From Brachionus plicatilis (lineage: Eukaryota > Rotifera > Eurotatoria > Ploima > Brachionidae), in NCBI GenBank assembly GCA_010279815.1, contig QEOQ01000348.1, forward strand, positions 4,809-52,035: 47,227 nt of DNA, in the 5' to 3' direction. Below are positions 30,710 through 40,842 of the stretch, one piece after another. Under the pieces are notes generated by a model, which had not been told where the DNA came from, did not search any database, and saw only the letters and a list, made by a program, of their open reading frames with translations. Each line of letters opens with the position of its first letter. The stretch's first letter is position 1. Position numbers and translations under genes: made by a program.

Positions 30710-33700
30710 ATTAAATACCCGGCACAAGTTCTATTTAGAAGTGTTTTGGATTTTTTTTATTTAAATTTTTTATTTAATAGTTTTAATTTTTTTTAAAAAA
30801 GTTACTTAACTACTTCATTTTAATTGTCGAAAAGAAAAAACAACGTAATTATTGAGCTATAATATTTTGAAACCACAAAAAGAGTAAAATTTACCACAAA
30901 TTTATATAAAGCAACACTAATTTTACAATGTCGTGATAATTTAATTTTTTTATAATTTATTAAAAAAAAGAGTCTTTTAGTGTTTTAAAGGGCGCTACAA
31001 AAAAATTAATCAATTTTAGCGGTATTGATTTTTTTTAGCTTAATTAGTTGTATCTTAATCAAATAGTCGGGCCATCTTTATATATATAAAATTCAAAATT
31101 TCATTTTAATCAAAAAAAGATTTGATTTTTAATTTGATTAAATTTTATTTTGCAATTAAAATGATTTAAAAATTATTGTTTAGAAAAAATAAAAAATGTC
31201 TTTTAACCATTTAAAAAAATTAAGAAAGAGAGAGATCGTACAGTAAGCCTGATCACACACTCACTTGCATTTTTGGCTATTACATCTAACAATACTACCA
31301 TGAATTCAATTTTTGGATAATTTATCGAATTTTAATTAAAAATTTTTTTTTTGTTAAAAAAAATAAAGGTTTTCAATCGAGATCAAATAAAATTTAACTT
31401 TTTACCCTTTTTTATTCTAAACCCATTACATGGATGTGATTTAATTTCTATATTATTTTGTTGTAAATTTTTCCTAATTTCAAGGATTGATTTCAAACAG
31501 AGTGCTAAATTGTTTTTTTTGTCAATAATAAGCTTTTAATCTATCATGCTTGAAAATTTTCAAATATTTAATTAACTACGTAATCATTATTGAAAAAAAA
31601 AACAAAATAAAATAACAAAAAATCCATAGTATTTAAAATGGATATCTTTGTCTAATTTAACTAAATGACATGACAAAATCAGCATTTTTAGAGCACCTTT
31701 ATTTAAGACTAAAAATAATATTTCCCAAAAATTATTATTTTTGGAAAATTTTTAAAATTTAACTAAAATTTTTTACTTCGTGTCTAAATATTTAAAAATG
31801 TGATTTAAAAGTGTGCAAAAAATCTTTTTAATCTTTTAGTAAGCAAGTTTTAATAGTATAATGAAAAAAGATAACAAAAAATAAATTCGAATTGTTATAT
31901 AAGCCGTAGATCCTTAGTTAGTAGTTTCCTTAGTTTTAAAAACTTTCATTGTCCGATAATAGATTCTTTTACAAAGTTCTATTTTATTTTAATGTATAAT
32001 TCAGTTGTTGAATTCATAAGTCTGAGTAATTGTTACCATAGCATGGCAAGTTTTTTTGGTACCAAAATTATTAAGTTTCCTTTTTGTTCAAAAAATATAA
32101 CTATTTTGTAAACGTCTTTAATTATTGGTGTAAGCTACAAAATGATGTTTTCATTTGTTTTTTAAACAATAATTTTGACCATAAAAATTAAATGGAAACG
32201 AACATTTTTAAAGTTTTTCACTTTTTTTGTATCTCGCCCTTGGTTCACCCCCTAATTCAATCTTTTTTGCAGAATTAGAATCCTGAAAAAATTCTTAACA
32301 AATTGTTGAGCTCAAGTTATTTAATTTTCTTAACTTTAAAGTTCATAAATTTTGATTAAAAAGTGTAAAATTTTATTAATAAAAATAATTAAATTTTTAA
32401 TTTTTTCTGATTTATTAAGAAAAATCCATGTATCAAAACAAAATAAATTTTATTTTTTTTTAAATCCAGTTGATAACTGTTGTTCAAGATTATTAGTAAA
32501 AGAATTTAGCCTCTAATAAAAGGAATTAAATTTTTTATTTTATTATTAATATATTTTCTTTTTATTTTTAGATTATCTTAATCATCCTTAGAATATGGAT
32601 GCAGTGAATCAACAAAACTTTTTTTAAAATGAGATTTGTATTAAGATAATTTTTAAACATTTTAAGATTAAAACGATTAATCTGTTTTTTAAAATTCTTT
32701 CAGAATTAAAAAAAAATGTCGTCAGATTTTATTCTTAAGTCAGAAGAAAGGTAGAAAAAATATAAATCGAGATTAAAAAAACCAGCTTTTTATCATACAA
32801 TTTTTAAATTCAAATGATGTTAAATTTTTGTGAGACTTATTTTTTACAGTTTCCCTTATGGTAAATTTTCTTTATCTAAATTAAATTTTTTTTCATAATT
32901 TTGTTCCCTTGTTTGGCTGATACAATCTAAAAAGAGTCATGCGAAAATGGTACCAATCAATATTGTTAAGAAGCATTTTTTTTAAATAAAAAAAGAAATT
33001 CATTTTTTAACCTTCTTTTAGATAGTTAATTCCAAAATGAAATAGAGCAAAATTTTATATTTTTTTAAATTAGAAATTCAAAAATTAATTTTTCTTGTAT
33101 ATATACTTTCAAATAAAGGCTTTGACGTGCTTTTTTTAATTAAGATAAAATTTAATTTTTAAAAAATTCGATAGCTGTTTTTGAAAATTTTGTTAAAAAA
33201 ATTTTTTTTGTTTTCGAAAAAAAATTTCATAATAAAAGTTGATAATAATATAAGTATTTTTTATTCATAGCTTATGTCAAAAGTTAATTACAAACAATTA
33301 AATTTTATTTCTATCAAGATTGTATTTTTTTTATATTTCATATAACTTTTATTCCTGATGATTTTATTTATTTTGATAGAAGAGAAAATATGTAAAATAA
33401 ATCAAAATACTATTAAGAAAATTTTTTTAGAGATTCTTTATTAACATCGCCTTTATGGTAGAGATATAAATCCTAATTATTGAATTTTTATTGTCGATCA
33501 ACCAAATTAAATTAAGAAAAAAATTTTTATTAATACTTTTCATTTAAAAAAATATGGATTATTCTAAGTATTATTTCCGCCAAATTATTTAGTTTTCTTA
33601 TTTTTTTTTAATTCGTTAATTATTCTATTTTTTTTAAATTAAAAATTTTTCTAATTTAATTATTATTATTTTTTTTATATTTTTTTTTTATTTTTTTTTA

Positions 33701-34160
33701 ATTTTTTTTTTAGTTTTTTTATAATCTTTAATTATTTATTTTTTTAATTTTTTTTATAAATTTTTTAAATTTTTTTCAATGAATATTAACAGCTGATTAG
33801 AGTTAGTTTCACCGGTCTTCTACATTAATTTAACTTAGCATAAGGAGTCAGATGACGACCGATTTTTTTAGAATAAATCGGACCACGATCAAATTAAAAC
33901 GTCGAAAAAAATGAAATCCGATCTAAACTTTCAACGATGGAATCCACTTTTAGGTATTATTTTTTTATTTTTAAACGAGTTATTTTTTTCCTAACAGATT
34001 TTTTTTGTTTATAAGATTAAATAAATTTAATGACAAGGTTTTTATGGTCAAATTTTTCCCCTATTTCCTATTTTCATTTAATTTATATATTATAAGATGA
34101 GTGATTATATAATTTCAAAATACTTAAAAATTTAAATTTTTTTCCTGTTGGTTTTTCTGA
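30710..34160. other. 3.4-kb AT-rich desert
   Basis: Mostly A/T. 33595-33780 is almost pure T/A with very long T runs. A stretch at 33868-33955 has a possible acceptor (TTTTTTAG) and donor (TTAG|GTATTA) around NKSDHDQIKTSKKMKSDLNF; it could be an orphan exon but is unsupported otherwise. Confidence 0.5.
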
Positions 34161-34165
34161 AAGTA

Positions 34166-34625
34166 AAATTTTTGAAAAAATAAAATTTTAAAATAGTTTG
34201 ACTAACGTGTTGCCAATTGGTTAGCCACTGTCTGTTATATTGTTTCTCAATAATAGAAAATGTTGAACTATTTTTAATTTATTTTTTTCTTATTAATTTA
34301 ATCTAATACCATTTGAATTAGAAAATCGATCATACATTTTTACTAATAATTTTTTGCAAATATTTTTAAAAATAAATTTTTTTTTAATCGTGGTCTTTTG
34401 TTAAATTTTTGAAAAAATAAAATTTTAAAATAGTTTGACTAACGTGTTGCCAATTGGTTAGCGACGGTCTGTTATTTTGTTTCTCAATAATAGAAAATGT
34501 TGAACTATTTTTAATTTAATTTTTTCTATAATTTTTTATCTAGTACCATTAGAATCAGAAAATCCATCTTTAAATTTTCATTTAATATATATTGTAAAAT
34601 ATTTTAAAAATAATTTTTTTTTTTA
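34166..34625. repeat. Tandem duplication, period 237 bp (2 copies)
   Basis: 34166-34402 and 34403-34625 align from AAATTTTTGAAAAAATAAAA onward; both contain GACTAACGTGTTGCCAATTG. The first 120 bp are nearly identical, the rest more diverged. Confidence 0.9.
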
Positions 34626-35248
34626 TAATATCAGAATATTTTTTTTGGCAGTTTTCAAAATAGTCAACAAAATTACTCAAATGTTGTTAGAAATTTATTT
34701 TCAAACCAATAAATTAATAAGTTATTTTTTGAAAGATTAAAATTTGTTTTAATCTCAAAACTAAAGTTTGTCGAAATTACACAAAAAATAATAATTTCCT
34801 TTTATAATAATTTTATTGTTTAAAAAAATATTTCCTTTAAATTTTAATTCTTAATAAATATTTTTTTAAAAAATCATGTTCTCAGGGTAAATGAGGTTTC
34901 TTCAATCATTATAAAAAATATTTCCTTAAAAAATTATCTTTTTTTAATTAAATAATTAGATTTTATAAAAGTTATTTAAAAAATGTTCAATTTGAAAAAA
35001 AAGACAAAAATTCCAAACAAATTTTTCTTAAAAATTTTTTTAAAAGTTGATTTATTAATTTATATTTAGACACATCAAATTTAAATTTTATTATCTAAAA
35101 TAATTTTTTTTAATAAAAATTTTCAGATCTGTTATTTTAATTTAAATTTTACATAATGCCAGTAAAATGGTAATATAATATTTTTAAATTTTTTTAAATA
35201 TTTAATTAAAATCTAAATTCGATAGAAAAGTTTTATTTTAGAATAAAA

Positions 35249-36715
35249 ATGAATAGTTCTCGTAAGCATAATGCTAGAAGATCTTATTGGCACAAATGCC
35301 ACAACGCATTTACTCAATATTTTCCTCAATCTAGCCATACAAAAAAGGAATTTATAGAAATATTAAAATCTGGTAAATTAAGCAAAGCTATTTTAATATT
35401 AAAAATAAAGTTTTTAAAAAGGAAATCAATTTATTGTTCCTGATTTTTACGATGAGGAGATTTTAAAAAAGAGATCGGATGTGATTTTCGATGGTCACGA
35501 ATTTAAATTAATAAATGGAGATGTCGAAAAAGTTTTCACCAAAAATTCTTTAAAAATGGTAAGATGCAGATTTATGAATTTTATTGTTTTAAAAAAATCA
35601 TTATTAGTTAGATACAGGCCTTAGTACTTTAGATGATTCAGAAACTTTAAATGCAAAGAAACAACGCAGATGGACAAGTCAAATAATATTTAAGTGTAGA
35701 AACGCATATAGCAAATATACAAATGAGCAAATGTGTATATCTGCTTTCAACGAATTATTATTAGGTATTTTTAAGAAAACAAATGTGACAAACTAATTTT
35801 TTGTTAGATGAAGAAATAAGAATCCCGGATGAAGTTAGCGCTGGATTTAATCCGAATGAATTTAACATAATTTTTAATCCAAATGGTAAAAAATTTGAAT
35901 TGGAAAGTAAAAAAGAAGTAGAAAATGTAATTGAAGATATAATTCAAAAAATAGTTAATGAAAATAAAAAAAGGTAAAATTGATTAAATTTTTAAGGAAT
36001 TTTATTTAATTAAATTTATTTTTTTATATATACAGTATCCAAGGAACTTCAAATATTTATAAAAGTTCTATTACAAGATTGCAAAAACCTATCAGTCCAG
36101 GAGTAAGTTTTGATCTTATTTAAAAAATAATAAATTAACCAATAATTTTTTGAAATCAAAGTTGTCAGAAACTGAATCTGAGGTCTCCTCTTCTGTATCA
36201 GATCTACTAAAGGAATTCAATAAACAAGGATTCGCCGCTGAATTTAATGTCGACCCAAATGTAATTTAAAATATTTAATAAATTAGGTTTTTATTTTTTT
36301 TTAGTTATGTTTTCAGGCCAAAAACACGGCAATCGTTTATGCAGAGGATATAACTTTCGAGGTTGGTTTGTAAAATTTAATTAATTCTTATAATTTTTAA
36401 TTTTTTTAGGTTAAAAAAGTTGTTGGTCACAGAATCGGAACCGATGGAAAGCTTTATTTTGATATCAAATGGAAATCATGTAATGGTCAAGAATTTGAAG
36501 AGTAATTTTTTATTTATTTCCAGTCTTTATTTTAAATTATATTTTAAAGCACTGCAGAAAGCGCTTCTCTGCTTCATTGCGATGAACTGATTGAGGCTTA
36601 TCTTAAAAAAAAAGAAATCGAAATCTACAGCTGCCAAGCAAAAGAAAATGCAAAAATTCAGACAAACCATTTGACTTTGAAATGTTTGAAATCAGTGAGC
36701 AAAATGCTATTTTAG
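35249..36715 (+). CDS. Chromodomain protein, nine exons
   Basis: Exons 35249-35372, 35422-35558, 35608-35764, 35808-35973, 36036-36102, 36162-36260, 36317-36361, 36410-36501 and 36550-36715 join in frame through eight GT..AG introns of 43-62 bp, giving about 350 aa. The C-terminal part reads VKKVVGHRIGTDGKLYFDIK, WKSCNGQEFED, then TAESASLLHCDELIEAYLKK: a chromodomain with the aromatic-cage-type Y and W positions and the terminal C..LI..Y helix; such domains usually bind methyl-lysine on histone tails. The N-terminal ~250 residues (for example VPDFYDEEILKKRSDVIFDG) show no known domain. In the last exon a run of nine A's follows EAYLKK; with one extra A the frame would avoid the TAG and continue as DKPFDFEMFEISEQNAILDK through one more short exon. 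Whether this is an error or a true frameshift is open. Neighbouring DNA is transposon-rich. Confidence 0.78.
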
Positions 36716-36719
36716 ATAA

Positions 36720-37058
36720 GTATGAATCTTTAACTCATGAAAAAAATTCAAAAAAAAATTTTAGAAAGAAAGCAAAAAATAATTGATAAAATTAATTTTG
36801 TATATTAATTTGTTAAGGTAATTTTAAATTTAAAATAAAATTATTGATGTATTATTAGAAATGAATTAGCTAATAAAAAATTTTAATAACAACAAATCTT
36901 TTATATTATAATTTATTTTCAATAATTGTTATTAATGAATTAAAAAAGAATTTCAAAAAAAGGAACGTTTAAGTATTGATTAATAAGCTAAATATATTCC
37001 AAATAACTCATAAAGATACATTAAATATATAAAAAAATAATTTTTTTCAAGTTCAAGT
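36720..37058. other. AT-rich spacer
   Basis: May hold the short last exon (after TTTTAG at about 36765) of the chromodomain gene if the A-run frame is corrected. Otherwise nothing is seen. Confidence 0.4.
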
Positions 37059-37059
37059 G

Positions 37060-37773
37060 CCGTAATGCCTTGCCCCCTAATGAATTGCACTTTAAACCAG
37101 GATTCTGGATTTTAATGCTGCATTTAATGTCAAAATTTTGAAATAAATGACGCATTAAATGTGTAAAATATAATAATAATATATTTTTCTATTTTTTCTA
37201 AATTTGAAACACAAAAAATGTTCTTCGGACATAATGCATGCATGTAAAGTTAAAATTTTGAGTTTTAATGCGTCACAAAATTTTATTTAAATTGATAAAA
37301 AAACGGTATTTTAATATAAAAATGGCATAAAATTTTCCGTTTAAAAATTATTTGTTTTTAAAAAAAATTATATGAATTATATTTTTAGCATGATCTTTTT
37401 TTTATTTTGAAAGCTGCAGTTATGAATATAATTGTAAGAATTATGATAATAGTTGTAAAAATTATAAAAAAAAAATTGGACACTTAAAAGCGTTAAAAAT
37501 GAATTTAATAAACTAGCATTAAAAATCAAAATTTTAACTTTACATGCATGCATTATGTCCAAAGAACATTTTTTGTGTTTCAAATTTAGAAAAAATAGGA
37601 AAATATATTTTTATTATTTTTTACATATTTAATGCGGCATTTATACCAAAATTTTGACATTTACTGCAGCATTTTTTGTCGCAGCGTATCTGGAAAAAAA
37701 AGTGGGTTAAATGCATACATTAAAATCCAGAATTCTGAAAATAAATGCCGCATTAGGGGGCAAGGCATTACGG
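37060..37773. mobile_element. Foldback/MITE-type element with long terminal inverted repeats, 714 bp
   Basis: It starts CCGTAATGCCTTGCCCCCTA and ends with the reverse complement. The inverted arms continue for about 200 bp (left to about 37250, right from about 37505) with internal gaps; shared blocks include TCAAAATTTTG, ATTTGAAACACAAAAAATGT and ACATAATGCATGCATGTAAA. It has no coding capacity; the minus-strand open frame at 37377-37583 is A/T translation inside the element. No clear target-site duplication was found. Confidence 0.85.
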
Positions 37774-37779
37774 TAATTT

Positions 37780-37930
37780 TTTATTTTTTCTAGATTTTTA
37801 AGTTTTAAATTTAAAAAAATTTAAATAAATTATTTTTAGTCATTTGTTTATTTACAAAAAAAAAACTTACTATTTAAAAATATATATTTAAAAAATTCAA
37901 TATAATAATTTTTTTTTTCATAATTTTTAA
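37780..37930. other. AT-rich spacer
   Basis: Nothing seen. Confidence 0.5.
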
Positions 37931-37935
37931 AGAAA

Positions 37936-38480
37936 GATTTTATTTCCTTCTTTCGAAGTTACTCCGTTGCGACACACAGGGCATTTTGGCGCATTACCGA
38001 CTTCATACTCATTTGCAAAATAGTTTTGCGAACATTCATCACAAATGTAATGGCTCTTTTAAAGAACATAATCTTACATGTTCCCACAATCTTTCCAATC
38101 TAATGTGTTCATTGCATAAAATGCATTGATCGCCAATTTCAATTACCTCTTTGGCATATTTCTTTACGCAACGCCAATACAGCTCTTCCCTTGCTCCACT
38201 TTTTCTAAAAAGCTTTCGAAACCATTTCAAACAAGCAATACGTCGAGCATCAATTCTTACCCAAAAAATTTTCTAAGAGAGATATCCTACTAGGTAAATG
38301 AAAGCAATTCCAGTGTGTAATTACTAACCTGTTCGAAGATAAAGATTGATTTGAAAAATTAGTCTTCATTTTTATTTTCTTGTTTTTTCTAAAATAGGAA
38401 TCCGAGTTGATTTGTATTTTATGTGAGCGCATAAGTTTCATCCTAAAAGACACATTTTGTAATTCAAACACAATAAATTA
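37936..38480 (-). CDS. Small RING-like zinc protein (split by a frame break or a 22-base intron)
   Basis: Minus-strand coding pieces in order: MKLMRSHKIQINSDSYFRKN..LSSNR, a likely intron (GTTAGT..TTTACCTAG), then IDARRIACLKWFRKLFRKSG and QCILCNEHIRLERLWEH. The next in-frame piece is HYICDECSQNYFANEYEVGN, APKCPVCRNGVTSKEGNKIF and L-stop. CILC, CDEC and CPVC look like the Cys pairs of a C-terminal RING, and the KIFL ending resembles IAP-type RING proteins (E3 ubiquitin ligases). The two halves are joined either by removing GTAAGATTATGTTCTTTAAA-AG, 22 bases bounded by GT and AG, or by assuming a one-base indel. Without the joining the protein stops at LKEPLHL. A family match is not certain. Confidence 0.45.
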
Positions 38481-38502
38481 AACCAGACATATTTTTAATT
38501 TA

Positions 38503-38604
38503 TTTAGAGGTAAGTGTTATTAATTTAGACGTGTTTTTATTATTTTAGATGAGTTTCTATTAAATTAGAGGTAAGCTTATTAAATTAGCGGTATTTTTAT
38601 TAAA
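38503..38604. repeat. Short tandem repeat, five ~20-bp degenerate units
   Basis: The units follow the pattern TTTAGAGGTAAGTGTTATTAA; the variable part sits at the GGTAAG core. It lies between the RING-like gene and the next MITE. Confidence 0.75.
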
Positions 38605-38618
38605 AATAGTATTAAAAA

Positions 38619-39147
38619 GGCATCTTGAAGTTGATGATCAATTCAAAAAGTTTATCTTTAGATATTAAAACAAATCTTTGATTTAATCGAAATAATTGTA
38701 ATGTAAAATGCTTTACATGCAATGTAGATTTAGAAAATAAGAAAAAATTGAAAGAACATTTTTTCAATCCATTGATAAAATCGATTTTCAATTTAGTTAA
38801 CTGATTTTTTGTAAAGTTTTAATTTCATTTTATTACTTATTTTGAATTTTTTATTTGAATTTCTTTTTTAAATTTAATTGAGAATGCGAAACACAAATAC
38901 TTTTGAAACAAAAATTTTCAAATAAACTTTACAAATAATCAGTTAATACATTTAAAAATCAAAATCGATTATCAATGGACTGAGAAAATATTTTTTCAAT
39001 TTTTTTTATATTTTCTAAATCTACATTGCATGTAAATCATGTTACATTACAATTATTTAATTTAAATCAAAGATTAAGTTTAAAATCTAAGGATAAACTT
39101 TTAGAATTGAAATGATATTTTGAATTGATCATCAACTTCAAGATGCC
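38619..39147. mobile_element. MITE, 529 bp, with 8-bp target-site duplication ATTAAAAA
   Basis: Both ends carry GGCATCTTGAAGTTGATGAT as an exact inverted repeat of 30 bp, and arms of about 200 bp can be followed inward. It is flanked by ATTAAAAA at 38611-38618 and 39148-39155. An 8-bp duplication is typical of hAT elements, but the terminal bases GGCATC are not a classic hAT end. It has no coding capacity, so it is non-autonomous. Confidence 0.88.
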
Positions 39148-39319
39148 ATTAAAAAACTATTTGCCATAAATTTGTGGTAAAAACTTAAACTTATTTTGGG
39201 GAATTATATTTAAAATTTTAAACATATAAATTCGCCTTTTATTAATATCAAAAAATTGTTCTAAAAATTTAAAAATATAATCATTTGGCATCAATCTAGA
39301 TAAAAAAGGATTTTTATTA

Positions 39320-40486
39320 TTAATTAATTTCTAGCTGTCCAACTAATAAACTATTATAATTATTTATAACATCATTTAATAGAGATAAAAGATGATTTTT
39401 GCATTCAAACAAAAATTTACTTTCATTAATGGTTTTGTCAATTTCTTCTCGAATATTAAAATTATTCATAAACATTGACACGAAAAAAACGTTCAAAACA
39501 TGATTAATTGTTATAGAATTCATTGATGGATTTATTAGTTTATTTAAAACATTGATCATATAAAAAATAGCTTGAAATTTATTGATTAAATGAACCGTCT
39601 TAATTGTTGTATTTGTAAAATTAGTCTGATATATTTTATTCAATATATCTTCATATTTCTCAACTAAGTTTTTATCTGTTGTATCATAATCATTAGAAGA
39701 GTATAAATCAAAAATTTTGTCTTTCTTAATATGAATCAGCAATATATTGATAATAATAGCTTCTTTTAAAAGCAAAGCGTTTCGACCATTATCTTTTTCA
39801 AAAAAACAATTACCAACAGCGTTCTTAAATTTTCAGGAACATCTTTGTCTTTTAAAAGAACAGAAATTTTTAGACAATCGAGTTTTTTTGTAACTAATCT
39901 TTTTTCAATAGTTCGAAAATTCTTATCTCTAAAAACAAGCTCTAATGTTTTTCCCTCTTCAAATAAAAGACTTAAAATTTCATCAAATATTGAATTAATG
40001 CAATTTGTATTAAAAACACTTGGCTGATCATTATCTTCTATTAAAGATGGCATTATTTTTTGACCTTTCCCTTTTAAGCTATTAATAAAACGCAAGTATT
40101 CATCAAACTCAATTTTTCTTAAAAGAATAATTTGAACCTTCAAATTTAAAATTTTTGATTAATATATCAAAATTTTGAATTTCACCGGAAGAATATTTAA
40201 AAAATTTTTGAGTTACTTTTAATTCTCTGATTGAATTTATAATAAATTCGAATTCTTTCGATTGTTTAAATTCTAATTTACCATAATAAGCATAAAAATA
40301 AATCCATCGTTGATGGGTTAACTGAACAAAATCAAGAAAATCACTTAGATAAAAGATTGGAAGAGTAGTATTTTCATCAAATTTTTCAAAATCTCTTATT
40401 AAGTCCAAACCATATCTCAAGCTGAAATACCCTTTTTTCAGGTCAAAAATATTAAATTTGATATTTAATGAAGGGTCTAGCTGACC
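39320..40486 (-). pseudogene. Asteroid-family (XPG-like) protein, C-terminal part, separated by a MULE insertion
   Basis: Read on the minus strand: IKFNIFDLKKGYFSLRYGLD, then TLPIFYLSDFLDFVQLTHQR and, after a one-base shift at about 40125, GQKIMPSLIEDNDQPSVFNT, then after another shift at about 39790 NALLLKEAIIINILLIHIKK to a stop. The order (S-D-S-D..IFDLK.G, then ..IP.K.Y..D.F, then P.IED...PS) is that of Asteroid/ASTE1, a relative of XPG/FEN1 nucleases. Both shifts lie at T or A runs, so they could be sequencing errors. The N-terminal part is at 43527-44034, on the far side of the transposon. Confidence 0.72.
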
Positions 40487-40660
40487 AACATACTTAAAAA
40501 TCTTTTCATCATACATTCAAATCTTTTCACCATACGTAGTTTTTATCAAAACATACATTTGCTGAAAATCATACAAAATTCTTAAAAATATACATAGGGC
40601 TGAAAAACATACATACAGCTGAAAAACATACAGATTGCTAACAAACATACTGGTTTTTTA
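40487..40660. repeat. MULE left terminal inverted repeat with CATACA subrepeats
   Basis: About eight copies of ACATAC spaced roughly every 20 bases, e.g. GCTGAAAAACATACATACAG; inverted partner of 43365-43526. Confidence 0.8.
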
Positions 40661-40842
40661 AAAAAATCACTTTTAAATTTAGTCCTGTTTAATTTTAGCA
40701 GATAAATAAAAGAATTATTTTAAATAAAAGAGACGATTTATTTTAATTTTCAAAATACAAAAATTTAGTAATAAACTATTAAAAAAATTGTTTTATTCGA
40801 TTTAATTAAGTTTAATAATATAATTCAAAAATTAATAATTAA

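Noticed and set aside
31351..31539. 62-codon open frame
   Set aside because: Hydrophobic Phe/Leu/Ile-rich translation of AT-rich DNA with no start context or neighbours.
37377..37583. Minus-strand 68-codon frame
   Set aside because: Lies inside the 714-bp foldback element and is A/T translation.
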